A DNA stretch of 64,000 nt from Shewanella denitrificans OS217. Lineage in GTDB: Bacteria > Pseudomonadota > Gammaproteobacteria > Enterobacterales > Shewanellaceae. Both the position numbers and the translations under genes were made by a program. Shown here in pieces: positions 1 through 8,378 of the stretch (its first letter is position 1; each line of letters starts with the position of its first letter). The notes under the pieces are model-generated. The model made no database searches. It was not told the origin of the DNA and saw only the letters and a list, made by a program, of their open reading frames with translations. Location of the stretch: assembly GCF_000013765.1 (NCBI RefSeq), contig NC_007954.1:3906001-3970000 (forward strand), given 5' to 3'.

Positions 1-264
1 CTACCCTATTGGGATGAAGGCACCACATGGGCTGATGCCACCAAGTGGTTTACCGCCCAGAACCTTGCACTGCATTTAGACCAGTTTGAAGATTCTGCAC
101 CAGAAGAACTCCAAGATGCCTGGTTCGAACAAGGTGAGTGTAATTGCAGCCAGTGGCAACCCAGTTGCCATGCACACGGTGCCTTCTTGATATCTATCCA
201 CGACACCGAAGATGGCCCCATCGCCATGTTTGCCGCCCCAATCACCACGGACAAAGCGCTATGA
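1..264 (+). CDS. hypothetical protein, 5'-truncated by window edge
   Basis: Frame 1 is open from the first base to a TGA at 262-264, giving about 87 residues without their start. The peptide is acidic and Trp-rich (LPYWDEGTTW near the beginning) and has a short Cys cluster (GECNCSQWQPSC). I recognise no family. Its TGA overlaps the ATG of the next gene (ATGA), the first of three such overlaps, so it is probably the upstream member of a translationally coupled accessory operon. The true start lies outside the window. Confidence 0.6.
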   Translation, partial: LPYWDEGTTWADATKWFTAQNLALHLDQFEDSAPEELQDAWFEQGECNCSQWQPSCHAHGAFLISIHDTEDGPIAMFAAPITTDKAL

Positions 265-527
265 AATACCTTCTTCCAGGCTTTGAAGCCAAAAAGCGCC
301 TTGAGCTGCTGTTATCCCTCACCCGCATTAGGTCAAAAGACGTGATCGCCGCCTTGATGGATCACTACACCACCTCACTGCCCGCAGAACAGGCCGCGGC
401 TGAACACAATATTGCGCTATCAAACCTCGTACGCAATCAAAAGCGACTAGAGGCCGTGGCGGCAACGGTTGAATCCATCAAGGTTATCGACTGGGCGAAA
501 TTGCAATTGCATAAGAGGGCTAAATGA
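261..527 (+). CDS. PapB/FocB-type small transcriptional regulator
   Basis: An 88-residue protein. The start at 261 overlaps the previous stop as ATGA; a longer in-frame start at 144 would run far into the upstream gene and is rejected. The core LLSLTRIRSKDVIAALMDHY followed by a helix-turn-helix-like stretch (AEQAAAEHNIALSNLVRNQ) resembles the PapB/FocB adhesin-regulator family, whose members often sit in mobile elements. By analogy it would bind DNA and control its own operon; that is inference. The family call comes from pattern memory, not a search. Confidence 0.6.
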   Translation: MKYLLPGFEAKKRLELLLSLTRIRSKDVIAALMDHYTTSLPAEQAAAEHNIALSNLVRNQKRLEAVAATVESIKVIDWAKLQLHKRAK

Positions 528-784
528 ACAAATCAGCCGCGTTTCAACATTTAGTTAAACACTACCGCAACCACAAAAAAACCATGGCACTTGAGCTAAC
601 AACAGGTAAACAGCTCAACATCGCCACCGCCCTTGGTGCACTGGATTGCCTTTACTGGCAAGCACTGGGCAATGGCCTAACCAACCTAGCCAAAGGCATT
701 GGGCGAACCATCAGCTATTCATACCAATACCACCCAATAAGGCTAGCGAGTCACCCACAGCAAAGAAGCAAGGAGGCAGCATGA
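524..784 (+). CDS. hypothetical small basic protein of the accessory operon
   Basis: An 86-residue protein that starts in an ATGA overlap with the PapB-like gene and ends in an ATGA overlap with the next one, so all three are probably co-translated. The N-terminus is basic (KHYRNHKKTMALEL). The middle is a possible amphipathic helix (LGALDCLYWQALGNGLTNLA). There is no signal peptide and I recognise no family. Position in a coupled train of tiny genes is typical of phage, plasmid or integrative-element cargo. Confidence 0.55.
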   Translation: MNKSAAFQHLVKHYRNHKKTMALELTTGKQLNIATALGALDCLYWQALGNGLTNLAKGIGRTISYSYQYHPIRLASHPQQRSKEAA

Positions 785-1032
785 ACACATTCAGCACCCG
801 CAATGGCGTAGTCACGCTCTCAATGCCCTTCACCACCATAATGTACGATTACCCGCAAATTGAGCTCACCTACAAACCCAACAACTACAGCGGTTGGGGC
901 GTATGCAAAATATTTAACGCCCTCGAATGCGAGCCGTTCGAACAAGCCGATGCCGAGCTATTTGCCGAAACCGCAGAATCAAAACTGCGCATAAGGCAGC
1001 AACCACTTTGCAATAATCAACGGCAAGCATAG
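781..1032 (+). CDS. hypothetical protein of the accessory operon
   Basis: An 83-residue protein. The start at 781 is supported by a strong Shine-Dalgarno (AAGGAGG, 770-776) and an ATGA overlap with the preceding stop; the longer in-frame start at 646 lacks this support. Tyr/Pro-rich N-terminal half, acidic middle (EQADAELFAETAES), basic tail. No recognised domain. Last member of the overlapping train. Confidence 0.55.
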   Translation: MNTFSTRNGVVTLSMPFTTIMYDYPQIELTYKPNNYSGWGVCKIFNALECEPFEQADAELFAETAESKLRIRQQPLCNNQRQA

Positions 1033-1128
1033 CCCCATGACCGCGGAGGCATTTAATCCCCGCACACGACTGGCAAGCGCCAACAATGTTTAAACAACAT
1101 GCCAAAGACTTGGCAAAGGAAGGTAATG

Positions 1129-1434
1129 ATGGGATGGGCTAACTGTGGTGAAGATAGCAATGGCAGACCAATTGGATATGCAATCGAGGCAACCTGTGAT
1201 CACCCAGGTTGCCACAATCAAATAGATCGCGGCCTAAGCTATGCCTGTGGTGATATGCACGGTAACGATGAAATAGGTTGTGCTGGATACTTTTGCGAAC
1301 GCCATCGAGCGACACACATTGAGCATGACGGAAAACACCATCAAATTTGTAACCGTTGCGCTACAGAGCTTGTGGACTCTGAAGAATGGCAAGAAGATGA
1401 AAACGAAGGGTGTTTAAAAAAATTAGTTGAGTAG
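1129..1434 (+). CDS. Cys/His-rich putative zinc-binding protein
   Basis: About 101 residues. The ATG at 1129 lies 5 nt after AAGGAAGG; ATGs at 1126 and 1099 are in-frame alternatives. Paired Cys/His motifs are spaced through the chain: CDHPGC, YACGDMHG, GCAGYFCERH and CNRCATEL. Such spacing suggests one or two treble-clef or ribbon-type zinc sites, so a role in nucleic-acid or protein binding is possible. I know no named family for it. It is separated from the overlapping train by about 95 bp but points the same way. The C-terminal tail is acidic. Confidence 0.6.
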   Translation: MGWANCGEDSNGRPIGYAIEATCDHPGCHNQIDRGLSYACGDMHGNDEIGCAGYFCERHRATHIEHDGKHHQICNRCATELVDSEEWQEDENEGCLKKLVE

Positions 1435-1455
1435 CCGGAGGCGAAAGACCTCCGG
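1435..1455. terminator. candidate stem-loop between convergent genes
   Basis: CCGGAGG (1435-1441) and CCTCCGG (1449-1455) pair around a 7-nt loop, directly after one stop codon and before the 3' end of the convergent DUF4393 gene. No clear T-tract follows on either strand, so termination activity is uncertain. Confidence 0.45.
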
Positions 1456-1471
1456 TTACTAGATTTAACTT

Positions 1472-2257
1472 TTAGGTGCTGATACAAGCTTGTGCAAACT
1501 CTCGTCCAAACCCCGTAAAATAATAACAACCAAATTTCCATGTGGCTGCACTACCAACAGGATATTTTTCACTTTCATACACAGCTTTTGCTTTTTCCGA
1601 CTCGAATATTCTTAAATGTTGATCTTGAGAATATGGAGTACCAGAGTGATGAGCAATAAGACCGATTCGTTTTAGGTTTTCAAAATAGCTGCTACATTTC
1701 TCTGGATAAATGCACCCAGCATCTTCTGCTATAAGGTTAAATTCAGGGATTATGCTCTCGGATGAGAAATTCTCATCACCACTTTTTATACTTATGTCAA
1801 TTGTAGGTCCGGAGCCTGAACGATGGCTGTCTTGTCTTGCCATATATTTAAGTATTAAAGCCTCGTCACTTTGAAGCTGCTTAATAATTTCAATAAATGC
1901 AGGGTGAATGAAGCTTTTTTTGTTCTCATTCAAACTAGACGCAATTAATTGCGAAAATAACTCTTGAATCTGAATTTCATTAACTAAAAATTTTGCTTGG
2001 TCTAAAGCTTGTAACGCAACTCTTGGATTGGAAAAGGTGATTTCCTCGGGCGGAAGCAAAGCTAATTTTTCACCTGTCATCCGAATTACACTAACTGTAG
2101 CGTTTACACAGTCTTCCATTAAATATAAGCCTGTGTTAACGCTACGCGCTACTGATGCCAATCCTTTGGATATTTCTTTGCCAAATGGCCTTAATACATC
2201 TTCATACACAGGAACAGCTAAATTATTTACTAATCCTTTTTCTATATCTTCATTCAT
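1472..2257 (-). CDS. DUF4393 (Abi-alpha) family protein
   Basis: A 261-residue soluble protein. The pattern NPRVALQALDQA, QIQELFSQLIASSLNE and HPAFIEIIKQLQSDEALILKYM matches the DUF4393 family, also called Abi-alpha because it includes abortive-infection proteins. The N-terminal 60 residues (KGLASVARSVNTGLYLME) also fit it. The C-terminal third (roughly residues 150-261) is less conserved and may be the variable part. I chose the ATG at 2257 because GGTAGGT lies 6 nt upstream; 2272 is an alternative. It lies downstream of a yniB-like gene on the same strand, inside an accessory segment. Phage-defence activity is an inference from the family name. Confidence 0.72.
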   Translation of the reverse strand: MNEDIEKGLVNNLAVPVYEDVLRPFGKEISKGLASVARSVNTGLYLMEDCVNATVSVIRMTGEKLALLPPEEITFSNPRVALQALDQAKFLVNEIQIQELFSQLIASSLNENKKSFIHPAFIEIIKQLQSDEALILKYMARQDSHRSGSGPTIDISIKSGDENFSSESIIPEFNLIAEDAGCIYPEKCSSYFENLKRIGLIAHHSGTPYSQDQHLRIFESEKAKAVYESEKYPVGSAATWKFGCYYFTGFGREFAQACIST

Positions 2258-2449
2258 GTGTGAACCTACCATTTTATTGCATCTGACGAGGCTATAGAAT
2301 AACGCTAACCTTCACTTTCAGTTAAAAAAACAGCCCCTAAAATCAATCCTAAGCGCCTTAAAAACACGAACAATCCTGACACAGGCGCATTTGGACCCGT
2401 AACATAAAATGTTTTCTTTATAATAGAGATTATTGTCAGCAGTGTTGAC

Positions 2450-2992
2450 TCACAAATCCAGAAATTTTACTAGCACTGCACCGATAACTGTGACTACAAT
2501 TGGGGCTAAGTATAATTTATGAGCTTCTGAAAACATACCATTACTTGGAATTACAATTGACTTTCTAATTTCTGCATGTGTTCTAGCTGCAACCCCTTTT
2601 ATTGATTCCTCGATAACTTGATCCTCAATTTTCTTACGAATCTTTCTCAATCTAAGTGATAAGCTAGAGCCAGCCCCCCAAAATGTAATTCCAAAAAAAA
2701 TAGTTAAATATATTAAAATAAAAGGAATATTCTGAGGCTCTGAAATATTCATATGATTTGGGACTGGAGATTTATTCCAAAAAATAATCAGGAAGTCAGT
2801 ATGTTGATGTATAATTTCAACCATTTTTTTAAAAGGTTGTGTAAGAATTGAACCAAATTCAGTTCCATCATCGAGTCGAAAATATATCATTTTTAAAAAT
2901 GAAATGATTGTTGAAATTACACTAGGTATAACGATTAAAGCTCCGACTAACCTATATATTAATGACTTCTTTCTAGCTTCCTGAAAATTCAT
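2450..2992 (-). CDS. YniB-family inner-membrane protein
   Basis: A 180-residue protein with three predicted membrane segments: residues about 14-36, 89-108 and 160-178. The N-terminal run YRLVGALIVIPSVISTIISF, a conserved NKSPVPN motif near residue 75 and the C-terminal topology match E. coli YniB as I remember it. The function of YniB is unknown. The start is supported by AAGGAAG 5 nt upstream. AT-rich compared with the core genes that follow. It lies about 190 bp upstream of the DUF4393 gene on the same strand, so the two could be co-transcribed. Confidence 0.7.
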   Translation of the reverse strand: MNFQEARKKSLIYRLVGALIVIPSVISTIISFLKMIYFRLDDGTEFGSILTQPFKKMVEIIHQHTDFLIIFWNKSPVPNHMNISEPQNIPFILIYLTIFFGITFWGAGSSLSLRLRKIRKKIEDQVIEESIKGVAARTHAEIRKSIVIPSNGMFSEAHKLYLAPIVVTVIGAVLVKFLDL

Positions 2993-3210
2993 TGTACTTC
3001 CTTAAATTGCTAACCTTTGTATAGTCCGTATGCGTGTTTACTACGTTAAATCAGAAAAGTGCGCATGGTTAACTACCTGTATTTAAGGGAATATATCAGC
3101 ATGCCTTCAAATACACCATCAGGAGCAAGGCATTTACGCAGTTTAAAATCTATAATCTAAAGCTGTGGATAATTAAGCTGTTGATGTAAAGCGCTCTAGG
3201 ACAACAGAAG

Positions 3211-3321
3211 TTACAAGGCTGGCAACTGACCATCAGCACATTGATAGACGTCGGCCTGAGCCGAACAAGGTAGGCCGCTCGTTAACACCAGCGCAACTAG
3301 AATTAAAGATTTTCTGTCCAT
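3211..3321 (-). CDS. short secreted peptide, possible DUF4124 remnant
   Basis: A 36-codon ORF with a clear signal peptide (LILVALVLTSGLPCSAQA), then DVYQCADGQLPAL and a stop. GAGGT sits 6 nt before the ATG. The mature start (DVYQC-DG) resembles DUF4124 proteins, which continue for 50 or more residues, so this may be a truncated copy rather than a complete gene. Confidence 0.35.
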   Translation of the reverse strand: MDRKSLILVALVLTSGLPCSAQADVYQCADGQLPAL

Positions 3322-3648
3322 AGATAACCTCACATTTTATTCAGTAAAAATCTAGCACCAGCGGGGAACCATAAAGCCCTAAAATTTGACTAGGGAACCT
3401 ATAGGGAACCAATTTTAGCCTCCCCTTATAGATAACAAAAACTTACGCAGGAATCAAACCAATCCAGCATGGGCGCAATGGAAAAGGTATGATCTGGGGT
3501 CTGTGTCGTTTTAGTCATATGTCTTGCGCTGGCCTATCTTCAACTGGGTTTAACTAAACTGGATGTCATTTAAGAAAAAATCTGTTATCACTGTAAACCA
3601 ATGAATATCAATAAAAATATTCATCGGGCTAACTGATAAAAATCAATA
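3322..3648. other. intergenic stretch with three GGGAACC copies
   Basis: No convincing gene. GGGAACC occurs three times within 47 bp (3364-3370, 3393-3399, 3404-3410). This falls near the boundary between the accessory genes (before 3000) and core genes (after 3650), so it could relate to an element border, but no matching copy was found at another boundary. Confidence 0.3.
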
Positions 3649-3819
3649 CTACTTAAACACACAGTGCTTAGCGAAATCGGTCGCTTCATTCACAGTCCAG
3701 TCGCCCTTCTCTTTGTCTTCCATCTGTTTACACCAAGCATCACTGCCCACTTCTGGAGCACAGGCTGGCAAAAATACTACGGCTAACAGCGCGGCATACA
3801 TTTGATTTGAAATCTTCAC
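3649..3819 (-). CDS. DUF3012 family small lipoprotein
   Basis: A 56-residue protein that starts with GTG, with AAGGATC about 6 nt upstream. The N-terminus is a lipoprotein signal with lipobox LPAC at the cleavage site. The mature part (CAPEVGSDAWCKQMEDKEKG, then DWTVNEATDFAKHC) matches DUF3012, a small family common in Shewanella and Vibrio. Two further Cys may form a disulfide. Function unknown; probably membrane-anchored in the periplasm. Confidence 0.8.
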   Translation of the reverse strand: MKISNQMYAALLAVVFLPACAPEVGSDAWCKQMEDKEKGDWTVNEATDFAKHCVFK

Positions 3820-3854
3820 TATAAGGATCCTTTCATTGGATTAAAAAATAACAA

Positions 3855-4220
3855 CTAAGCTTGAGAGCGTTTCGCCACCCAAACAATCGCCTCTTGTTTA
3901 CGTTCTAGCGGGAACCAAGCGACCTCACCTTGCATAAAAGGTCCGAGCAGACGCACCGCATTACCCACCCAATCTGGGCCACCCACTATGACTAAAGCAT
4001 CGAAAGCCGGCAGCTGCACTTCACCGCTACCGGTTAAGGATTCAAACTCCCAGCCTTCCAGTAGTACATCGGCCTCAATGTAGAGACACACTTGGCCCCA
4101 ATCATTGCGATAGCTTTTTATCGCAGGCTGTAAACGTGTGCGATAATCTTGCGCAGATAGGCGGCCGCTGGCAAATAAACTAATAACACCTTTCGCAATA
4201 TCTGGAATTTGGCATAACAT
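3855..4220 (-). CDS. SpoIIAA-like (STAS/SEC14-type) protein
   Basis: A 121-residue soluble protein of the SpoIIAA-like (DUF3478) type. Typical marks are the early LSAQDYRTRLQPAIKSYRND helix, VCLYIEADVLLEGWE, and an FDALVIVGGPDWVGNAVRLL stretch followed by the WFP..ERKQEAIVWVA ending. Family members adopt a STAS/SEC14-like fold of unclear role, possibly binding a hydrophobic ligand. It is alone on this strand and separate from the lipoprotein gene downstream. Confidence 0.75.
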   Translation of the reverse strand: MLCQIPDIAKGVISLFASGRLSAQDYRTRLQPAIKSYRNDWGQVCLYIEADVLLEGWEFESLTGSGEVQLPAFDALVIVGGPDWVGNAVRLLGPFMQGEVAWFPLERKQEAIVWVAKRSQA

Positions 4221-4443
4221 AAGGGAAACTCCGAACCGAATAAGGGCTAAGTACGGTAGACTAAGTCAGTGTATAGTCTTTGGCACTCAATAATGCTACG
4301 GATGATAACAAAACTCAGACCAAACCATAAAGCGCTTAATCGCATTATTGACAAGGATAAGGTTAAATAACTCAGATTAAAAAGTTAGACTAAATAACTA
4401 GTCTGCATCACCCCCAAGTCATAGGAAATTCCCACCCGAATCA

Positions 4444-4860
4444 ATGATAAAAATTTCATACCAAGTCGAATTAGCAGATAACGAAATTGAATGGCAATTT
4501 GTCCGCTCAAGTGGCGCTGGCGGCCAGCATATCAACAAAGTCTCTACCGCAGCGCAATTAAGTTTCGATATCGCCCAATCATCCTTGCCTGACTTCTATA
4601 AAGAAAAGCTGCTGGCCAAGGCCGATCACAGGATAACCAAAAGCGGTAAAATATTAATTAAATGCCAACAAAGTCGCAGCCAAGATTTCAACCGTCAACA
4701 AGCCTTAGCGCAATTTATTGAATTGGTCGCAGGCGTTGCCCATGTGCAAAAAAAGCGGGTCGCCACCAAAGCCACTAAGGCCAGTCAGAAACGCCGCATC
4801 GAAGGTAAAAAGCAGCGCGGCGCCACTAAGGCCATGAGACAAAATAAAAGCGACTATTAA
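4444..4860 (+). CDS. arfB: alternative ribosome-rescue factor ArfB (YaeJ-type peptidyl-tRNA hydrolase)
   Basis: A 138-residue protein with the catalytic GGQ at residues 26-28 inside RSSGAGGQHINKVST, the class-I release-factor signature. It hydrolyses peptidyl-tRNA on ribosomes stalled without a stop codon. The C-terminus is a long Lys/Arg-rich tail (from about residue 100) that in E. coli ArfB enters the mRNA channel of the empty ribosome. Length matches the family (about 140). It stands alone, 76 bp before aroQ on the same strand. Confidence 0.93.
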   Translation: MIKISYQVELADNEIEWQFVRSSGAGGQHINKVSTAAQLSFDIAQSSLPDFYKEKLLAKADHRITKSGKILIKCQQSRSQDFNRQQALAQFIELVAGVAHVQKKRVATKATKASQKRRIEGKKQRGATKAMRQNKSDY

Positions 4861-4936
4861 GCGCCAAAGATAGGCTAGTGTTATTCTCATTTAACATGCT
4901 AAATTAACTGAAATTATTTTCTCTAAGGACTGCACC

Positions 4937-5392
4937 ATGAGTACCACAGTTAAAATCCTATTACTCAACGGCCCAAATTTGAATTTACTCGGCCGCAGAG
5001 AACCGGGACATTATGGCCACCAGACCTTAGCTACCATTGTCAGTGAACTTAGCACTCAAGCGCAACAAGCGAGCGTCAGCCTAGAGCATTTACAGTCTAA
5101 CGCCGAGCATGAACTCATTGACGCCATTCACGCCACTGATGCCCAATTTATTATTATCAATCCGGCGGCCTTTACTCACACTAGTGTCGCCCTGCGTGAT
5201 GCCCTGCTTGGTGTGGCCATCCCTTTTATTGAAGTGCATTTGTCTAATGTCCATGCCCGCGAGCCCTTTAGGCAGCATTCTTACTTTTCAGATAAGGCCC
5301 TTGGGGTGATTTGCGGCTTAGGAGCTCAAGGCTACAAGTTCGCCCTTCAAGCCGCATTGAGCCACCTGAGTGACAAACAGCTGCAGAGCTAA
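4937..5392 (+). CDS. aroQ: type II 3-dehydroquinate dehydratase
   Basis: A 151-residue enzyme of the shikimate pathway converting 3-dehydroquinate to 3-dehydroshikimate. Family marks: ILLLNGPNLNLLGRREP at the N-terminus, catalytic Tyr in GHYG, INPAAFTHTSVALRDAL, and EVHLSNVHAREPFRQHS. Length is normal for the dodecameric type II enzymes. In many gammaproteobacteria aroQ precedes accBC; here no accB follows, so this may be a second or relocated copy. A purine-rich AAGGA precedes the ATG. Confidence 0.95.
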   Translation: MSTTVKILLLNGPNLNLLGRREPGHYGHQTLATIVSELSTQAQQASVSLEHLQSNAEHELIDAIHATDAQFIIINPAAFTHTSVALRDALLGVAIPFIEVHLSNVHAREPFRQHSYFSDKALGVICGLGAQGYKFALQAALSHLSDKQLQS

Positions 5393-5475
5393 TACTCGCA
5401 AATAGTCCCTAATACTTATCGTCACCCGCTAATGTTTTTCAAGCCCATGCTCGCGCAAGGGCTGATGAATTTTGC

Positions 5476-5481
5476 TATACT
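5476..5481 (+). promoter_or_regulatory. possible extended -10 element (TGCTATACT)
   Basis: TATACT preceded by TGC forms an extended -10 box about 57 bp before the methyltransferase start. No good -35 was seen, which is acceptable for extended -10 promoters. Weak evidence. Confidence 0.3.
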
Positions 5482-5537
5482 CCCGCGCCTACCCGCTTTG
5501 GGCCCATAGTTAATCATTAAGTTAAGAGCAAGCATAC

Positions 5538-6545
5538 ATGTCAGTACACTCTTTGTTAGTCGCAGCGCTCAGTCAGCGTGAGGCTTTTTTATCTCAAGCT
5601 TGCCTTGATAATACGGATTGCTATCGTGTTTTTCATGGCACTGTAGAAGGGATTAGCGGCCTTAACATAGACAGGTATGGCAATGCTTGGTTAATTCAAA
5701 GCTTTCATCAAAGTTTAACGACAGATGAGCTTGCGCTTATCACTCAGACCTTACAGCAAGCCGTCATGTTGCCGGTTATCTATAACGACAGAGCCGCTGG
5801 CCATTCCCGTATCGACAATGAATTAACCCCAGAGCTGCAACACATAGCCACCACTGAGCAAATCATCCATGAAAATGGCATTAAATTTAGCTCTAAACTC
5901 CGCCATGAAGGCCAAGATCCCCTGCTGTTTCTAGACATGCGTATTGGCCGTGAATATGTGCGCCAACACAGTAACAACAAGACGGTACTCAACTTGTTTT
6001 CTTACACCTGCGGCATAGGTACAGCGGCGGCCATGGGCGGCGCCAGTAACGTGGTCAATGTAGATTTTTCATCATTTGCCTTGGCGGCGGGCAAAAGAAA
6101 CGCCGAGTTAAATCAAGTGGATGATGTGTGTGAATTCATACAAAGTGATGCCTTTCCCGCGCTTAGGCAGCTTGCAGGGCTAAAAGTCGGCGGCAGGCGT
6201 AACCAGAAATTGCCCAGCTACCCAAAACTCAGTGCCACCCAGTTTGATTTAGTGTTTCTTGACCCACCAAGATATGCCAAAAGCCCCTTTGGAATAGTCG
6301 ATTTAATCCATGATTACCAAGGTTTATTTAAGCCTGCCATGTTAGCCACCAAAAGCGGCGGCACCATAGTCTGTTGTAACAATGTGGCCAAAGTCGAGCG
6401 CCAAGCGTGGTTTGACAGTCTCGTTCGCTGCGTCGAAAAACAAGGCCGTAGTGTCAGTCAATGTGAGTGGCTCGATTGTCATCCTGACTTCCCTTCTTTT
6501 GATGGCAATCATCCTTTAAAAATGGTCGCGCTGACATTAAGCTAA
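5538..6545 (+). CDS. RlmI-like class I SAM-dependent methyltransferase
   Basis: A 335-residue protein with an RlmI/PF10672-type Rossmann methyltransferase fold. Marks: GISGLNIDRYGNAWLIQSF in the N-terminal part, LNLFSYTCGIGTAAAMGGA as the SAM-binding motif I (about residues 150-170), VNVDFSSFAL after it, and FDLVFLDPPRYAKS, the catalytic DPP motif. RlmI methylates a 23S rRNA cytosine; this protein lacks the obvious N-terminal PUA domain of E. coli RlmI, so the exact target is uncertain. It ends at a strong terminator shared with phoD on the other strand. Confidence 0.82.
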   Translation: MSVHSLLVAALSQREAFLSQACLDNTDCYRVFHGTVEGISGLNIDRYGNAWLIQSFHQSLTTDELALITQTLQQAVMLPVIYNDRAAGHSRIDNELTPELQHIATTEQIIHENGIKFSSKLRHEGQDPLLFLDMRIGREYVRQHSNNKTVLNLFSYTCGIGTAAAMGGASNVVNVDFSSFALAAGKRNAELNQVDDVCEFIQSDAFPALRQLAGLKVGGRRNQKLPSYPKLSATQFDLVFLDPPRYAKSPFGIVDLIHDYQGLFKPAMLATKSGGTIVCCNNVAKVERQAWFDSLVRCVEKQGRSVSQCEWLDCHPDFPSFDGNHPLKMVALTLS

Positions 6546-6572
6546 GCGCAAGTCACCAATGAAACAACCATA

Positions 6573-6600
6573 AAAAAACAGCTCAAATGAGCTGTTTTTT
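6573..6600. terminator. bidirectional rho-independent terminator
   Basis: AACAGCTCA/TGAGCTGTT forms a 9-bp stem with a 2-nt loop, flanked by A and T runs. It serves the methyltransferase gene and the convergent phoD. Confidence 0.88.
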
Positions 6601-6620
6601 ATCGTTCACATTAAGATTTC

Positions 6621-8378
6621 CTACACTGGAGCAATGCTCGGCACGCCAATTTTAGTCACGGCGCTGTAGTTTCTGTCACTGGCAAGATTAAAGTCTTTAC
6701 TGAGTATGCTATCCACAAAAAACCAATCGCTGCGCACTTCTTCAGGTGTGAAACTCAGCATCATGTAACCCCTATCTTTGAGATTAGCGTATTTCAAATG
6801 CTCTACCATGCCCACGATTGCCGCTTCTGTGGCGGGGATTTGCTCAAGGGGGATATTGAGGTAGTACTCAAGACCCGGTGATGACACTGAGCTGGTAGCA
6901 AACTCCACCCCGATGGCATTGCCTTTATAATCCTTGAGTTCGTTGGCCCAGGCATTATGAGTATCACCGGCTAATACCACTAAGTTGTGGTTCGCAGATT
7001 TAGCGGTACTTAAAATCACTTCACGCTCGTAGAAATAACCGTCCCAAGCATCCAAGTTATAAGGAATAGCTGGCAGCTGTAGCTGGGCTAATACCTCTGG
7101 GGTCAACTTGCCCTGATTGGCTTGCAGGTAGGTTAGCTCATCGGCTGTCAAGCTAGGATCCCCCGCCTGAGCTCGTCCAGCAAGTTGCGCTAATGCCCCT
7201 AGCTCAGCAAACTCTGGAATAGAGAGGGTTTGCATGGCAATTGCAGCAGGCAATGACATCTGCCCCATCAAGACTTGTTGCCCCAATACCTGCCACTTAC
7301 CGGTTGCCTGTAGCAAGGTGCCCTGCAGCCACTCCAGCTGAGTTTGACCTAGCATGGTACGGTAAGGCCAGGTCACATCGGCTTTAAAGGCTTTATCGTT
7401 AAAAGCCCCGCTGTTAGGGTCCATGTAGCTAGCGTAATCGAGCTGCTTATCACGCCCCACAAGACGGGTGTCTAGCATGTGTAAGTCGACTAAATCACCG
7501 AAACTGAAGCTTCGATAGATATCTTCATGATTGCCTTCACGCCATGGTCGAATGGGCAGCCATTCAAAATAGGCTTGCAGTGCTGATTGCTTACGTAGAT
7601 CAAAATCCCCTTCTGCAGCTTGATGATTTTCAGCCCCTTCGCGCCAGGCATCATTGGCCACTTCATGATCGTCCCACACTGTGATGAAAGGCACTTTGGC
7701 ATGCAGTTTTTGCAAACTCGCATCCTGATGATATTGACCATAACGACTGCGATAATCAGTTAAAGATATTAACTCATGGGCGGGTAGCACTTCACGACCA
7801 AGAGAAGCGGCATTCTCACTGGCGTAACCCCCTCTGGCATACTCATAGAGGTAATCGCCTAAGTGCACCACGGCATCTAAATCATCACGCTGCGCCGCCA
7901 GTTCATAGACGTTAAAGTAGCCGGCGGGGAAGTTAGCACAAGACAGTACCGCCAATTTAACTGAAGTCACAGCGCCTTCTGGCAAAGTGCGGGTTTTGCC
8001 CACTGGCGATAAATTATCGCCACATTTGAAACGGTAGAAATATTGCTTGCCTGCTTCCAGCTGAATGGCATCAACTTTGACGGTGTAGTCGCGACCAATA
8101 TTAGTCAGCATACTACCCGTTTGCACCAAACTACTGAAAGTATCATCTGTGGCAAGCTCCCAATAAACCGAGACGTCTCCATCATATTCAGGGGTCACAC
8201 GAGTCCAGAGGATCACTTCTTTGTGGGTCGGATCACCACTGGCTACACCATGCAAAAATTCACCAGGAATTTTTTTTTCTTCGCTACCACAGCCCATAAG
8301 GCCATAAGAAATAACCGCAGCGCCAACACCTTTGGCTGACATGGCTAAAAAGTCACGACGTGAAACATTATGAGTCAT
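6621..8378 (-). CDS. phoD: Tat-exported alkaline phosphatase D
   Basis: A 585-residue PhoD-family phosphodiesterase/phosphomonoesterase. The N-terminus has a twin-arginine signal (SRRDFLAMS) ending in GLMGC, so the exported protein may also be lipid-modified. The PhoD N-terminal domain (FLHGVASGDPTHKEVILWTR) is followed by the metallophosphatase core with VHLGDYLYEY, TVWDDHEVANDAW and VVLAGDTHNAW, which supply the Fe/Ca ligands. AAAGGA lies 6 nt before the ATG at 8378; the preceding ATG (8381) is less well placed. A Pho-box-like site lies about 140 bp upstream. Role: scavenging phosphate from organic esters. Confidence 0.92.
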   Translation of the reverse strand: MTHNVSRRDFLAMSAKGVGAAVISYGLMGCGSEEKKIPGEFLHGVASGDPTHKEVILWTRVTPEYDGDVSVYWELATDDTFSSLVQTGSMLTNIGRDYTVKVDAIQLEAGKQYFYRFKCGDNLSPVGKTRTLPEGAVTSVKLAVLSCANFPAGYFNVYELAAQRDDLDAVVHLGDYLYEYARGGYASENAASLGREVLPAHELISLTDYRSRYGQYHQDASLQKLHAKVPFITVWDDHEVANDAWREGAENHQAAEGDFDLRKQSALQAYFEWLPIRPWREGNHEDIYRSFSFGDLVDLHMLDTRLVGRDKQLDYASYMDPNSGAFNDKAFKADVTWPYRTMLGQTQLEWLQGTLLQATGKWQVLGQQVLMGQMSLPAAIAMQTLSIPEFAELGALAQLAGRAQAGDPSLTADELTYLQANQGKLTPEVLAQLQLPAIPYNLDAWDGYFYEREVILSTAKSANHNLVVLAGDTHNAWANELKDYKGNAIGVEFATSSVSSPGLEYYLNIPLEQIPATEAAIVGMVEHLKYANLKDRGYMMLSFTPEEVRSDWFFVDSILSKDFNLASDRNYSAVTKIGVPSIAPV

